Assembly (NCBI RefSeq): GCF_026210795.1
Contig: NC_089437.1
Span: 1,240,001 to 1,304,000 of the forward strand
DNA length: 64,000 nucleotides
Origin: Rhizophagus irregularis
Taxonomy: Eukaryota > Glomeromycota > Glomeromycetes > Glomerales > Glomeraceae
Direction: 5' to 3'
Made by a program: the position numbers and the translations under genes. Positions 34,563 to 45,300 of this stretch are shown piece after piece (the first letter of the stretch is position 1; each line of letters starts with the position of its first letter). The notes under the pieces were generated by a model. That model did not search any database and was not told where the DNA came from. It saw only the letters and a list, made by a program, of their open reading frames with translations.

Positions 34563-35458
34563 TATCAAAATCGGTATGAAAATAGGCTTCGTCAAAGAAT
34601 CAGAGCAATTTATGATTAGGGTTAAATTTTGGTTAGACTTCATTGTCCCAGATTTTTTCGTATTGCAGGGGAAGCTTTACAATATGTCTAGTTGACTACC
34701 TGCTATATATTTTTTGGTTAGACCTCGGTCGGATTTTTGGTTAGACCTGTTGTCCCAGATTTTTTCGTATTGCAGAGAAAGCTTTACAATATATCTAGTT
34801 GCCTTCCTGCTATACATTTTTTGGTTAGACCTGGGTTGGATTTTTGGTTAGACTTCGCTGTCCCAGATTTTTTTGTATAGGAGGAAAAGCTTTAAAACAT
34901 ATCTAGTTGCCTTCCTGCTATACATTTTTGGTTAGACCTGGGTTAGATTTTTGGTTAGACTTCGCTGTCCCAGATTTTTTCGTATAGCAGGAAAAGCTTT
35001 ACAATATGTCTAGTTACCTTCCTGTTAAAAATTTTTGGTTAGAGCATGAATGGCTTAAATCATCGAATGAATCCATTTTAGAGTATTATAAAAATAGTAT
35101 GCCACAATGGATTGCTGAATCGTGCCATCGGTATTACAGACACTTTGTGTCCTTCATACCTTTGGCACTTATAAAGGCAATCTAATATAGCATAAAATTA
35201 TGATACACTGGAATGGATCTATGCGTGGTAATAATGCCTAGGAATATATGATGTTAATCTTATCTACAACGCTTGGGGGGTTCTTTTTAGCTATCAAGTA
35301 ATAACATATCGGGAATCAAGGTTAGGTGGCCTGGGGATAGAAAAACAGGTATAGTGTTATCATATCAGAAAACAAGGCTAGGTGGTCTGGGGGTACACTA
35401 AATTATGGTTAGACCTATGTGATAGCCGCTGTCCCAGAACCCCCAAGTTTGTCCTACT
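34563..35458 (-). repeat. Element A right terminal inverted repeat
   Basis: Inverted match of 23535-24430, ending GTCCTACT before the target duplication AATAC. It carries the same four 107-bp iterons. Arm-to-arm differences are few (for example GTACACTAAATTATGG is shared exactly), suggesting recent or gene-converted ends. Confidence 0.9.
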
Positions 35459-35463
35459 AATAC

Positions 35464-36135
35464 GTATATTGATCTCATCATCACTAAAACGAGTATTCTT
35501 TTTTGATCAATTCCATAAAATCCAAGTTCAGTTTTTGAATTGGATTTTCAATACAAAATTAATTTGCATATGGATTCTAGTTTATTCACATTAAGATTTA
35601 AGCGACGTTTATGAAATAGCCATCCTAAAGTCAAAAATCCACATTCGCAAGTTGCTGAGTTAGGACATATTGCAAATAGATAACTTGCAATTCTTGGCAG
35701 GACATCTGGTTCTAGTTCAGTATTAATATATTTCCACCAATTCATGGGATTATCTTTAGCAAAACTGATATCTAGGTCAAATGGCTCTTGCTCATTAATA
35801 TATTTCTGTATTTGATCATATAAAGTTTCAGCTTCGTAACGGTCGAAACCTAAATTTTTCCCGATTGAAGCTGCACATTTAATAATTCTCATAAGGGTGC
35901 ATTTTTTAAATAGCACGTTTCTAAATCTGGGATCTATAAAAAAACAAGTAATATATTTATCATCATTGAACTCATCAAATCTTTCATTTATTACTTTGAT
36001 ACAATGACTTCAAAATGCAGAATTTAATGATTTGGGTAACTTTTTTAATGTAGCTGCAAGTCTTGCCAAGCTCAGAAAACAATCTGCAAGTGTAGCTCTT
36101 CTCGATTCTAATGAAAGTACTGCTTTTTTTAGAGG
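35464..36135 (-). pseudogene. hAT transposase gene, dimerisation-domain fragment
   Basis: Minus-strand frame with ESRRATLADCFLSLARLAA, then CFFIDPRFRNVLFKKCT and the hAT C-terminal dimerisation domain (MNWWKYINTELEPDVLPRIA, CPNSATCECGFLTLGWL, HKRRLNLNVNKLES). It lies between the MITE at 36144-37253 upstream and element A downstream, and is continuous in frame with the fragments beyond both. Confidence 0.8.
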
Positions 36136-36143
36136 ATCCAGAA

Positions 36144-37253
36144 TAGTGCTCCTAACAGATCGGTTCAGACCAAATTTAGCTTAAATCTGATCTGATCTGA
36201 TTTTTATTTTAATAGATCTGATCTGATCCGAATCTGATTAGATCTGGTTCAATTTAATCCGAATCTGGTTTGGATCCATTTGAATCCGATTTGAATCTGA
36301 TCCGAATCTGGTTCGGATCTGGTCCTTGTACTAAAAAAAGGAAAGGGAACATTAATTACGTTCCCTTAAGTAAAAATAAAAAAAAACTTAAAAAAAAGAA
36401 ACGAACTTACCATAGTTCGTTCTTTTTTTAAATCCTGGTCATTAATGGCTTCGTCCACGTCCAGATTTCCTAAAAAAAAAGAAAGGAAACGTTAATTATG
36501 TTCCCTTAAGTAAAATAAAAAAAACTTAAAAAAAGAAACGAACTTACCATACTTCGTTCTTTTTTTTAAATCCTGGTCATTAACATCTTAACGACTTCGT
36601 TCGTCCAGGTTTCCTAAAAAAAAGAAAGGGAACGTTAATTACGTTCCCTTAAGTAAAAATAAAAAAAAAACTTAAAAAAAGAAACGCCCTTACCATAGTT
36701 CATTCTTTTTTTAAATCCTGGTCATTAATGGCTTCATCCACGTTCAGGTTTCCTAAAAAAAAAGAAAGGGAATGTTAATTACGTTCCTTTAAGTAAAAAT
36801 AAAAAAAAAACTTAAAAAAAGAAACAAACTTACCATAGTTCATTCTTTTTTTAAATCCTGGTTGTTAATGACTTCGTCCACGTCCAGGTTTCCTAAAAAA
36901 AAAGAAAGGGAACGTTATTTACATTCCCTTAAATAAAAAATAAAAAAAAGAAACAAACTTACCTAGTTCGTTCTTTTAAATCTTGGTCGTCCGGCGTCCG
37001 TTCGTCCAGAAAAGGGTTTTTAAAAAAATGAATTTTTTTTTTTTAAAAAAATTTAAAAAAAAAATCTGATCTGAAATCTGTTCAGATCGGATCAGATTTT
37101 CTCGTGTTTGATCTGATTCGATCTGAATCTGATCGGATCAGATTTTTTTTAAATCTGATCTGATCTACAGATCAAAATTTTGAAAACTGAACCGATCTGA
37201 CTTGGATCAAATCTGCGAATCCCAGATCAGATCAGATTTTTTTTGGAACACTA
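36144..37253. mobile_element. hAT-type MITE, 1110 bp, inside the hAT transposase gene
   Basis: Ends TAGTGCTCC and (inverted) GGAACACTA are flanked by the 8-bp duplication ATCCAGAA at 36136-36143 and 37254-37261. Outer arms are made of GATCTGATCTGATT-type words. The centre is an array of about 135-bp units. Ignoring the insertion and one duplication copy restores the host gene frame. No coding capacity. Confidence 0.9.
36340..37010. repeat. About five tandem units of roughly 135 bp inside the MITE
   Basis: Each unit reads from GAAAGGGAACGTTAATTACG through CTTACCATAGTTCGTTC and TTTAAATCCTGGTC to CGTCCACGTCCAGGTTTCC. Starts lie near 36340, 36480, 36620, 36765 and 36900. Copies differ by small changes. 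Confidence 0.8.
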
Positions 37254-37261
37254 ATCCAGAA

Positions 37262-38530
37262 TAAATCTAAGAACTCATAAATTTGAAAAAAAATTTCTCG
37301 ATTGAATAATCAGTTTTATTTTGTCATTTGTTAGCACTTTATTGTGATCGCTGGCCATTTCTTTTAGTGCTGATTCCAAATTTATTACTGAATTTATGGA
37401 TTCACTAGCAGTAGTCCAGCGTGTCTTGCAATATAATTTTAATCCTCCTCCACTAATTCCTTTTTCTTTAATTATTTGAGCAAGTTTTGCATTAGCCTGA
37501 TGAGAACTTCTAAAAAAGGTTGTCAAAATATTAACACGTTTTAATAAACATTTCCCAAACTTCTCCTTGTTGATATCGCATGCAATTAAATTGATAGAAT
37601 GTGCAACGCATCGCACATTCTCAATCTTTGGATGATTTTCATGTATAATTTTTCATGCATTACGAACATTGGCCGTATTATCGGAAACTACAGCACATAT
37701 TTGATCTTCTTCAATACCTTCTATAACCTTTTCAATTACCGTAACTAAATATTTTGCAGTGTGCGAATTTTCAGACAAATCAGAAAGTTGATAAAGATAT
37801 TTTTTACGTGACAGAATCATTATAATAAAGTTCCAAATTGAATGATGTGTACCAGATATCCAACCATCAAAGGCTAAATTATAAATTAATATTATATAGT
37901 AAGTAAGATTAAATAAAAATCACGTATGATAGCCTATTTAATTTAACAAACCTAACGTTAAATTCATTTCCCTTTCAAGTTCAGAATTAACTTTGAAGTT
38001 CACTTGAGCTAATTCATGTTCAAGTAGTTGATTTACTAATACTTCCCTTATTGGTGTATTGTACCTGGCATTAAGCTCTTTTATAAAGTTAATGAAAAAG
38101 GGATGTTCCACTATTCTAAACGCAATTCCGCATGCAATAAAAAATTTAACTAATGCATGATTAATTCATGTACATCTTTGTTCGTTAAGCTCTGTTGAAT
38201 CATGATAATCATCCATGTTACTTTAACCTTCAGAGTATTTTCTTTTTTTGGATGACTTGGACTTATCTTGCTGTTCCATTACTTTAGTCATATACCTTTT
38301 AACAACTGCTGCTGATGCATCTGGACAATGGTTTGAAAGATGCTCTTCAAGCTTTGAAACTTCACCGCGTGACCATGTATTCTTACAGTACTTGCAGGAG
38401 GCGGCAAATTTGCCAGAACCAACAGCTTCTCCTTTATTAATATCTTCCCAAATGCTATTAGATGGCTGACCTCCTCTATTTTTCTTTTTAATGGGTGAAT
38501 CTTCTATGTGATCAGTTATTTGAAACAGTT
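37262..38530 (-). pseudogene. hAT transposase gene, BED finger and catalytic fragment
   Basis: Minus strand. A BED-type zinc finger (ASCKYCKNTWSRGEVSKLEE, then HLSNHCPD) lies near 38420-38320. A TAA at 38223-38225 interrupts. The N-terminal helical region follows, then an intron with GT..AG borders (about 37952-37873). The catalytic region has FDGWISGTHHSIWNF (first Asp), CAVVSDNTANVRNA (second Asp), RCVAHSINLIACDI and KTRWTTASESINSV. TGA codons at 37653-37655 and 37275-37277 interrupt an otherwise continuous frame. It is a hAT transposase by domain order, dead by nonsense and by two insertions further on. Confidence 0.8.
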
Positions 38531-38794
38531 TATTATTAATTTTATTATTAAGAAAATGGAAAAAAGTAAAAGGAACTTTAGTTCAGTGTTAAAAGAGATG
38601 ATGGAATTGGGTTTATTAAATGCATGTTACGCATTTTCCTTTAATGAATATAAGCCCCTTAAAAAAAACTGCAAGAACGTGTAATATTATAATATTAATA
38701 TGGAAGTTAGAAATGAAAATTCTATCATTAGATAAAGCTTAAAAGAACTAAGACGACGGTAAAATATTGAAGTTTAATCTTTTATCTGTAGATT

Positions 38795-38846
38795 AAGTGG
38801 GATACCACACTATAATATAATTATATTATAGTGTGGTATCCCACTT
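38795..38846. repeat. Perfect 52-bp palindrome
   Basis: Arms of 26 bp, AAGTGGGATACCACACTATA on the left and its exact complement on the right, with no spacer, centred between 38820 and 38821. The arms consist of the same word as the minisatellite that follows, so it is probably a head-to-head repeat junction. Confidence 0.95.
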
Positions 38847-38854
38847 GGACTAGG

Positions 38855-39200
38855 TTATAGTACCACGCTATAATCTAAATACCATACTATAATCTGAATA
38901 CCACGTTATATTCTAGATACCACACTATAATCCAAATACCACACTATAATCTAAATACTACACTAAAATCTAAATATCACACTATAACCTAAATATCATG
39001 CTATAATCTAATTACTATGACCTAATTACCACGCTTTAATCTGAATACATAATCTGGCTACCACACTATAATCTACCCCTTTTATTTTGATGCTATCTCT
39101 ATTCACATTCTAGCTATATTTTTATACCTTTCTTGATATCTGTATTTTTCTCTTATGTATGATTTTATTACCACGTTATAATCTAAATACCCCCCACACT
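38855..39200. repeat. Minisatellite of ACCACACTATAATCTAAAT type
   Basis: About ten or more diverged 17-18-bp units (TACCACACTATAATCTAAA with variants such as TACCACGTTATATTCTAGA), dense to about 39080 and with stray copies to about 39200. Non-coding. Confidence 0.8.
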
Positions 39201-41490
39201 TTAACCTAGGTACCTCTCTTTTCTTCCTGTTTCTACTCTATTTGTAATTTAAGTTATATATTGTTGATACTGACCTTTCACGTCTGATTGAATGTCAAAT
39301 TCTATATTGAAGTACTTACCCTTTGTGCCTATTTGGTTGCCTTTCTAGATGCTGAAATGTGGTAAAAAAATATGGTGTCGGGTGGTGCAGTAAATTCGTG
39401 ATTAATTTTGGCTGACATTATGACATAATTCTGGTCAGTCTTTAGGGCATATAATTCAGGATTCAGCTTGGCGCCATGGTAGTAACCTAATAGTATCCTG
39501 GAACTGTCATGGAACTGGCAGGGAACTGGCAGGGGATTACCATGGAAATGTTATGGAACTGGTAGTTTGCCAGCTTGAATGCCAAATTATTATGTCCAGA
39601 GGCTGATTTTATGGAATAGTACTGGCTGAAATTATGGAGCGAATCTTGACTGCGCCTTACTGCGCCTACTGCACCGGTCACGTGATCCTGTTACGGCACC
39701 GAACACCCTCTGTCATAATATAGCAAATTTAGTTAACCAGTTGTCACTAGTTCCGTATACTATGGTCGTTGCCAGAAGTGCGCCGATTTTGTAATCCTAT
39801 TTGTTGCCGGTGAGATCCCCCAATTCCCTCTGTCATCAATTTACAGAGTTGCCACATCGAACGGGCATTCCCATGGTCGAACGAATGAATAAACGAACGA
39901 ACGAACAATTAAACGAATAAGCAAATAATCAACGGCATAATTAACAATCAACATAATCAACGAACAACATACAACAACGTATAACAGCAACATTCTTGGT
40001 TCACAACGTAAATAGCGTTAGTAATACAAAACATCAAATGATATAAAATAAAATTAACTTCTCTAAATTTTCCCCAACTTATATCCACTTTTACCTTTAA
40101 CTTCAAACTTCGATAGCTCTCGCTACGAATTATTACTTTTCAAAAATGTATATTTAATTCATCTTAAAATTTTCATTTTATTCAATTAAAATTAATTAAG
40201 CAGACATTAATTAAAGTTTAGGGCGAACCTATTACCTTTAATTAATATTGAACTTTACTAACAAATAATTAAATGAAACTTATATTTTTATTGAGTTCTG
40301 TGGATGAGAACTGTGGAATTACTTTGAATTCCGTTCTCTATTTATACAAATTTACACTACTTTCTATTCTATCTATATACTATCTTTTATATTCTTTTTA
40401 CATATTATCTTTGAACTATCTTTCTAATATACTATCTATATTTTAAATACGCTATCTTTTAATTAAGGTTGCTTGCCGAAACCTAGGGGTTTAGGCAAGA
40501 TGGCGTTTCGCTGAAAAGCGAAATTCTGCCAAAACTATATTAAAGTTATATTAAAAAACTGGCGAAACTTTGGAGAAAGGTGAAACTGCCGAAACTTATT
40601 ATAAATGCCGAAACTGCCGAAACTCTGCCGAAACTATAATAAATCTATAGTAAAATTTTGACGAAACTAATCGTAGGATTTTGAAGAGGTTTAGACAAGC
40701 AACCTTACTTTTAATATGCTATCTTTTATATATATATATTATCTTTTATAATATCTTTGTATTATCTTTTTATGTTATCTTTATATTATTTTATGTTCTT
40801 TAATCTTTCTGACATTATTTTATATGTTCTTTCAATCCGCTTTATGTGTTTTACTTATAATCTATCTTTTGTGGCTTATAATTATTCTTTCTTATCGTTC
40901 TTATTGTTAAAGATTGCTAAGCCCCAATTGATCGACTCTATTTATCCTATTGGTTCTTTGTCAATCATTTGATAAATATTACATCATGTAGATCATTACT
41001 CTTCCTAAATGTTTATCCTTTTCGGCTAATTATTTATCCATCTACGCCAATTCATAATTAATTTGTTCGTTCTTAACATTTGGCAATTACGTTTGGTAGT
41101 TGAATTTTATCATCTTTTCATGCTTGATATTCGACCGTTTACACCAGTTTATGTATGCCAACTTCGTGTCCCTAGTAAAAGTAAAGTTGTGGCCGAATTT
41201 ATGGAATATTACGTCATCAAAATTGAACAAAAATCTATTGCGCCAAAAATAATAATAAAATTTGTCTAACTTTAATATCGATTTTGGGTATTCTATTGGG
41301 CGTGCAATTTGTATTAGCTTGGCCAGCCCATTTGTTTGCTAAGAAGTACACCATCTTGTGGTCTAACTATTGCGCCAGTATATGTATGCCGATTTCGTGT
41401 CCCGAGATTTGAATCATTAGAACGCATTTATATTATATTTTACCACATTTTCAGGCATATTAGGATATAAATTGGGACGATTTTTTGTTG
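39201..41490. other. Intergenic region without a supported gene
   Basis: Holds a run of GGAACTGGCAGGGAACTGGCA words (39495-39560), an (ACGA)n-like patch (39878-39925), one MITE copy listed separately, and two diverged copies of ATGTATGCC(A/G)A(C/T)TTCGTGTCCC (about 41150 and 41385). No protein frame is convincing. Confidence 0.45.
40464..40707. mobile_element. 244-bp hAT-type MITE, copy 2
   Basis: Same length and orientation as the copy at 21112-21355; I could see only one base difference (GCTGAAAAG for GCCGAAAAG). It is flanked by a different 8-bp duplication, CTTTTAAT (40456-40463 and 40708-40715), so the two are independent insertions. Confidence 0.92.
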
Positions 41491-41910
41491 TCATCGGCTG
41501 TCACTAGTGTCACTAGTTCTGAATACTAACTGGTGACAGAACTAGTGACAGCTTTGTTATCTTTCTTGAGATTATTAGGCTATTTTATTTCTTTCTTGAT
41601 TAGTGTCACTAGTGTCACTAGTAAAAGAGTAATAAATTAGAAAAAAAAATCAAATTTTTTCTATGCTACCTACTTTACACAAGATATATTATAATAAATG
41701 TATGCTATAAAAAAAATAAAAAAAGTTAAGGAACTCAGATTTTTTCCAGTGACACTAGTGACACTAGTGACATCCATCAAGAAAGGTTTCTTTCGGTCTA
41801 GAATTCCTAAAGAGCCTATTATCTGCGTCACTAGTTCTGTCACTAGCTTTTTTTTTCTAGTGATACGATCTCTTTGGGATCCACTAGTGACAAGTTATAA
41901 TATTTTCGTT
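41490..41910. repeat. Array of GTCACTAGT palindromic words, probable end region of element B
   Basis: GTCACTAGTGTCACTAGT and its inverse occur in several clusters (about 41498-41570, 41599-41625, 41748-41772, 41825-41895), including a hairpin-forming pair with arms GCTGTCACTAGTTCTG. It sits just outside the genes of element B, where its terminal repeat would be. The opposite end is not in view, so the assignment is inference. Confidence 0.6.
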
Positions 41911-42204
41911 TACCTCTAAATTACCTATCGGTATCTCCGCCGAAGCCATCTTAGCCTGCTTTTTCCGATGATAATGTTCCTTCGATCTATGTTTTTTTAC
42001 ATGTGTATCGCAATAGTCATATCTGGATCTTGTCATCTCATCACATCCGCTTTCTTTGCAAGCAACTTGCCTAGAATCCTGATGGACTTTACATCCCTTT
42101 GGAGAATAGCATCTCCGATTGCACTCTTCTCCAGTCCTAAGTATATATGGACAATAATAAAAATTCCAGGATGGATCCTTTGCTTTAGCGCCTTCGGCCT
42201 GGGA
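41884..42204 (-). pseudogene. Small Cys-rich protein of element B, homologue of the one in element A
   Basis: Open minus-strand frame of 107 codons without an ATG near its start; a TGA at 42205-42207 closes it upstream, so the start is lost or lies in an exon. The core has the same spacing as the element A protein: CPYILRTGEECNRRC, then SPKGC, further Cys residues in ACKESGC, a T-x-S motif and C-x2-H, followed by a His/Lys/Arg-rich stretch (HYHRKKQAKM). The predicted stop falls within the GTCACTAGT array. Location next to the element end and outward orientation match element A. Confidence 0.55.
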
Positions 42205-42349
42205 TCATTTCTCCTTTTTTCTGCCTCCTATTTGTTATATATCAATTAATAATGTCAGGGAATTATTTTCATTTTAAACATTTTTCTTACGAATAATATA
42301 CCTCGAGTTTTGGTATAACTATAAATTATTGTAAATTGCTTAAGAAAAA

Positions 42350-45300
42350 ATGACCCAATCTGAGCTTTCAGAGTTCCTCTCTGACGCGCCCGCCCTGTTT
42401 TGCTTAGAGGCCGAAAAAGATAAAACATCAGGTCGGGTAATCAGATATGGAAGTGAGAATTACTTGTCGGGCCTTCCAACTCGTGATGAACTAGTTGCGA
42501 GAAACAATGGGGGCTCGACTTCACCTCTCAATGACGAAATAGCGAACCATTGAGGTATTCCATTCATGCCAGTCGACATAGGAGAAGCTAAAGAATATTT
42601 TAATCAAATTCCTCATTATATTCTTCGCCTCTATGGGTATCTCGTCAATGGCCAGAAAGCAGTTGTCGCCATTATTGGTATCAAGGTATTTTTCGATATT
42701 CGTGTTCCCAACAATACAAGTATCCCTAAATTCTGGTCTAAAGTGAAGGGCATCCTTGCTACTGGGAAATACAACGAGGGGAAGACCGTAAACATGAATC
42801 TAATCCAGATGGAATGTATAAAGGCATATCCTATTCGTGGATACCATGCAGAAAAAAAGCCATATCTTCACATTGTCACACCTAATAAAGATCTAAGGTT
42901 CACCGCTCTCGATATTATCTCAAGCTACAATTCAAAGGTTGATCTTGAATGTAAAATAGAGACAGCTTCAGACGATACAGGCACATATTATCGTAAAGTT
43001 GCGAGAGAGTATAGAATACCTCTTTCCGGGTGGGATTAATAAGTGATTATAGATATAATTTCAGTGCACCTTATTATGCGAAATCCCAACATTGTCCACA
43101 GGCATTTTATGTCCACATTGAAAACTTTCATCCTATAGACAATTTTGAACTATTTTACAAAATATACCCATCTTCTCTCTTTACCCATGATCGAGCATTA
43201 GTCCTAACATGGGATATAGAAACATATAACTCGCGTGGGTCAGGAAACTTCCCAGAAGCTAAAAATGACACATCTCAAGTTTTTGTGATCTGTATAACCC
43301 TGCATTGGAAAGATGATCTGATCCCCTTAGAGCGGATATGTTTAGTTGATGTAGAAACAGAACCAGACCCGCGCTGAATTACGATTATATGCAGAAACCA
43401 GACTAATATAATAAAGGCGTTCGCTTTATGTTGAAAATCTTTTGCCCCAGACATCAAACTTGGATTTAATGATTCAGGATACGACTGGCCTTTCATTGTG
43501 GAAAAAGCTACCAAATTAAATGTTCTCGAGTGGATGGTCTAGCGAATGTCGGCAAACCCGCATAAGAAAGCTGATGCTGAATCTATCCTCACTTGGAATT
43601 ATTTTGGCGGAAAAAGGAAGCCACTAACTAATGGTTTCTTCCGAAGGGACCAGTACGTAAAGAAAGAGAACAGAGGTCCCAAAAAAGCGTTAGGACGAGA
43701 ATCTATCAATATCAAAATCAATCCCTCTTTGACTTTCGAATCCTCCTTTCTTAAACTTCCGGGGTGTGTACTGATCGATGTTCGCGCAAGTTTTATGCAA
43801 CTTCACCCCCGCTTTGAGAAAACATCACTAAAATACTTCTTAGAAAAATATGGTCTCGATGGTAAAGCCGATATGCCCATGAGCAAATCATGGAAGTATT
43901 ATTCAGAAGCGAAAGACAGGGCTTCTGACTCTTCCAAAAAACATATGCATGAAATCATAAATTATTGTGTTATAGATGCTTTACGTTGTCAGGAGCTCAT
44001 GGTCAAATCTAATGTTATAAATGATTACAGAGAGGTGGCCTCAATCGCTCATATATTATTATTCGACTCACATTATTATGCTATAGGAACGAAAGTATCC
44101 AATCTCTTAGGCGCTGAAGCTTGGGCGCAGGACATTCTATACACCACGAAAATTTCCAATCAGAAAGCATTTGGGAAGTTTCCAGGAGCGTATGTGTTCC
44201 CGCCAGAAAAGGGTCTTGAAAATAAGCGCCCTGTCACTGGTTTAGACTTTAGATCCTTGTATCCTAGCATAATTATGACTTACAACCTCTCACCAGAGAA
44301 GATGGTCTCAACACTTTCGGAAGTAGATAAGTTAAAGAGAAAGAATAAAGTGCTTCACAGTATCGAGTTCAAGTATGGCGGTAAACCTGTGCGAGCCTGG
44401 ACCATACGGCATGGAAATAAATCTGATCAGGAAGGTCTATTTACAAAAATATTGAAAATCTGCTCAATATACGGAATGAATTAAAGGCCCAACTTAAAGT
44501 TCTCGGAAAGAAAAAGGAATATATGGGGAAAGTTAAAAGTAAAATGGATTCAGCTGGCGGATCTTTCCTGGTAGTGGACGCAATCAAAGATGTTCTATCC
44601 TCTGTAAAAAATACTGAGAGGCACGCAGAGATGACCAAGATCCTAAGTCCCTTTATTATTCTGGAGGAGCGCTCTGATAGAGCTGATTTATCATATGATG
44701 ATTTTATGAAAGAATATAGTTCTATTTGTTTTGAATACAATTCTTTAAATTCGAAGCAGAAGGCGATTAAATTATATATGAATTCGTTCTATGGTGTGAC
44801 CGGCCAAAGTGATTCCCCGTTCTATACACTAGCACTTGCTGAGGGTGTTACTTCAGCTGGGCGAGAGAATATCAAACTCGTCGCAGAATTCATGAAAAAG
44901 AAGGGCTTTGGGATAAAATACGGGGATACTGATTCCCTATATCTCACTTGCCCAGATTCTTGTTATGAGAAATGTGATCTGGCCTACAATGGCGGGAAAG
45001 GCACAATTTCGAAACTAGAGTACTGGACCGAAATGGTCACAATTACTATGGGCGTAATGGAGAAATTGCGTAATGAAGTAAACAGTTTTCTTAGGCTAAA
45101 AACCAGATCGGGTTATCTCGAAATGGCTTATGAAGAAGTGCTATTCCCAGTAGTCTTCACTGGAAAGAAAAAATATTTCAGCACCAAGCATGAAAATGCA
45201 GTAAATTTCAGTCTGGAGGACCCTTTCATAAGAGGAATTGATACTGTAAAACAAGGCAAATCCCAGCTTTTCAAAACCATAGGAGATCGGATTATGAATG

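Larger units (their letters stand above)
23535..35458. mobile_element. Element A: complete 11.9-kb Polinton-like element with Gag-protease genes
   Basis: Inverted repeats of 896 bp begin AGTAGGACAAACTTGGGGG at both ends. The insertion is flanked by AATAC at 23530-23534 and 35459-35463. Inside are Cys-rich (-), short ORF (+), integrase (-), Gag (+), aspartic protease (+), C2H2 tail (+), coiled coil (-), small ORF (-) and protein-primed family B DNA polymerase (-). The integrase and polymerase place it with Polintons/Mavericks. No double-jelly-roll capsid, adenovirus-type protease or packaging ATPase gene is present; Gag and a retropepsin stand in their place. Several genes carry nonsense or frame errors, so the copy is defective, yet the termini and target duplication are preserved. 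Confidence 0.85.

Noticed and set aside
41968-42249. Plus-strand ORF of 93 codons with membrane-like segments
   Set aside because: The minus strand of the same interval encodes the Cys-rich protein conserved with element A, so the plus frame is a shadow.
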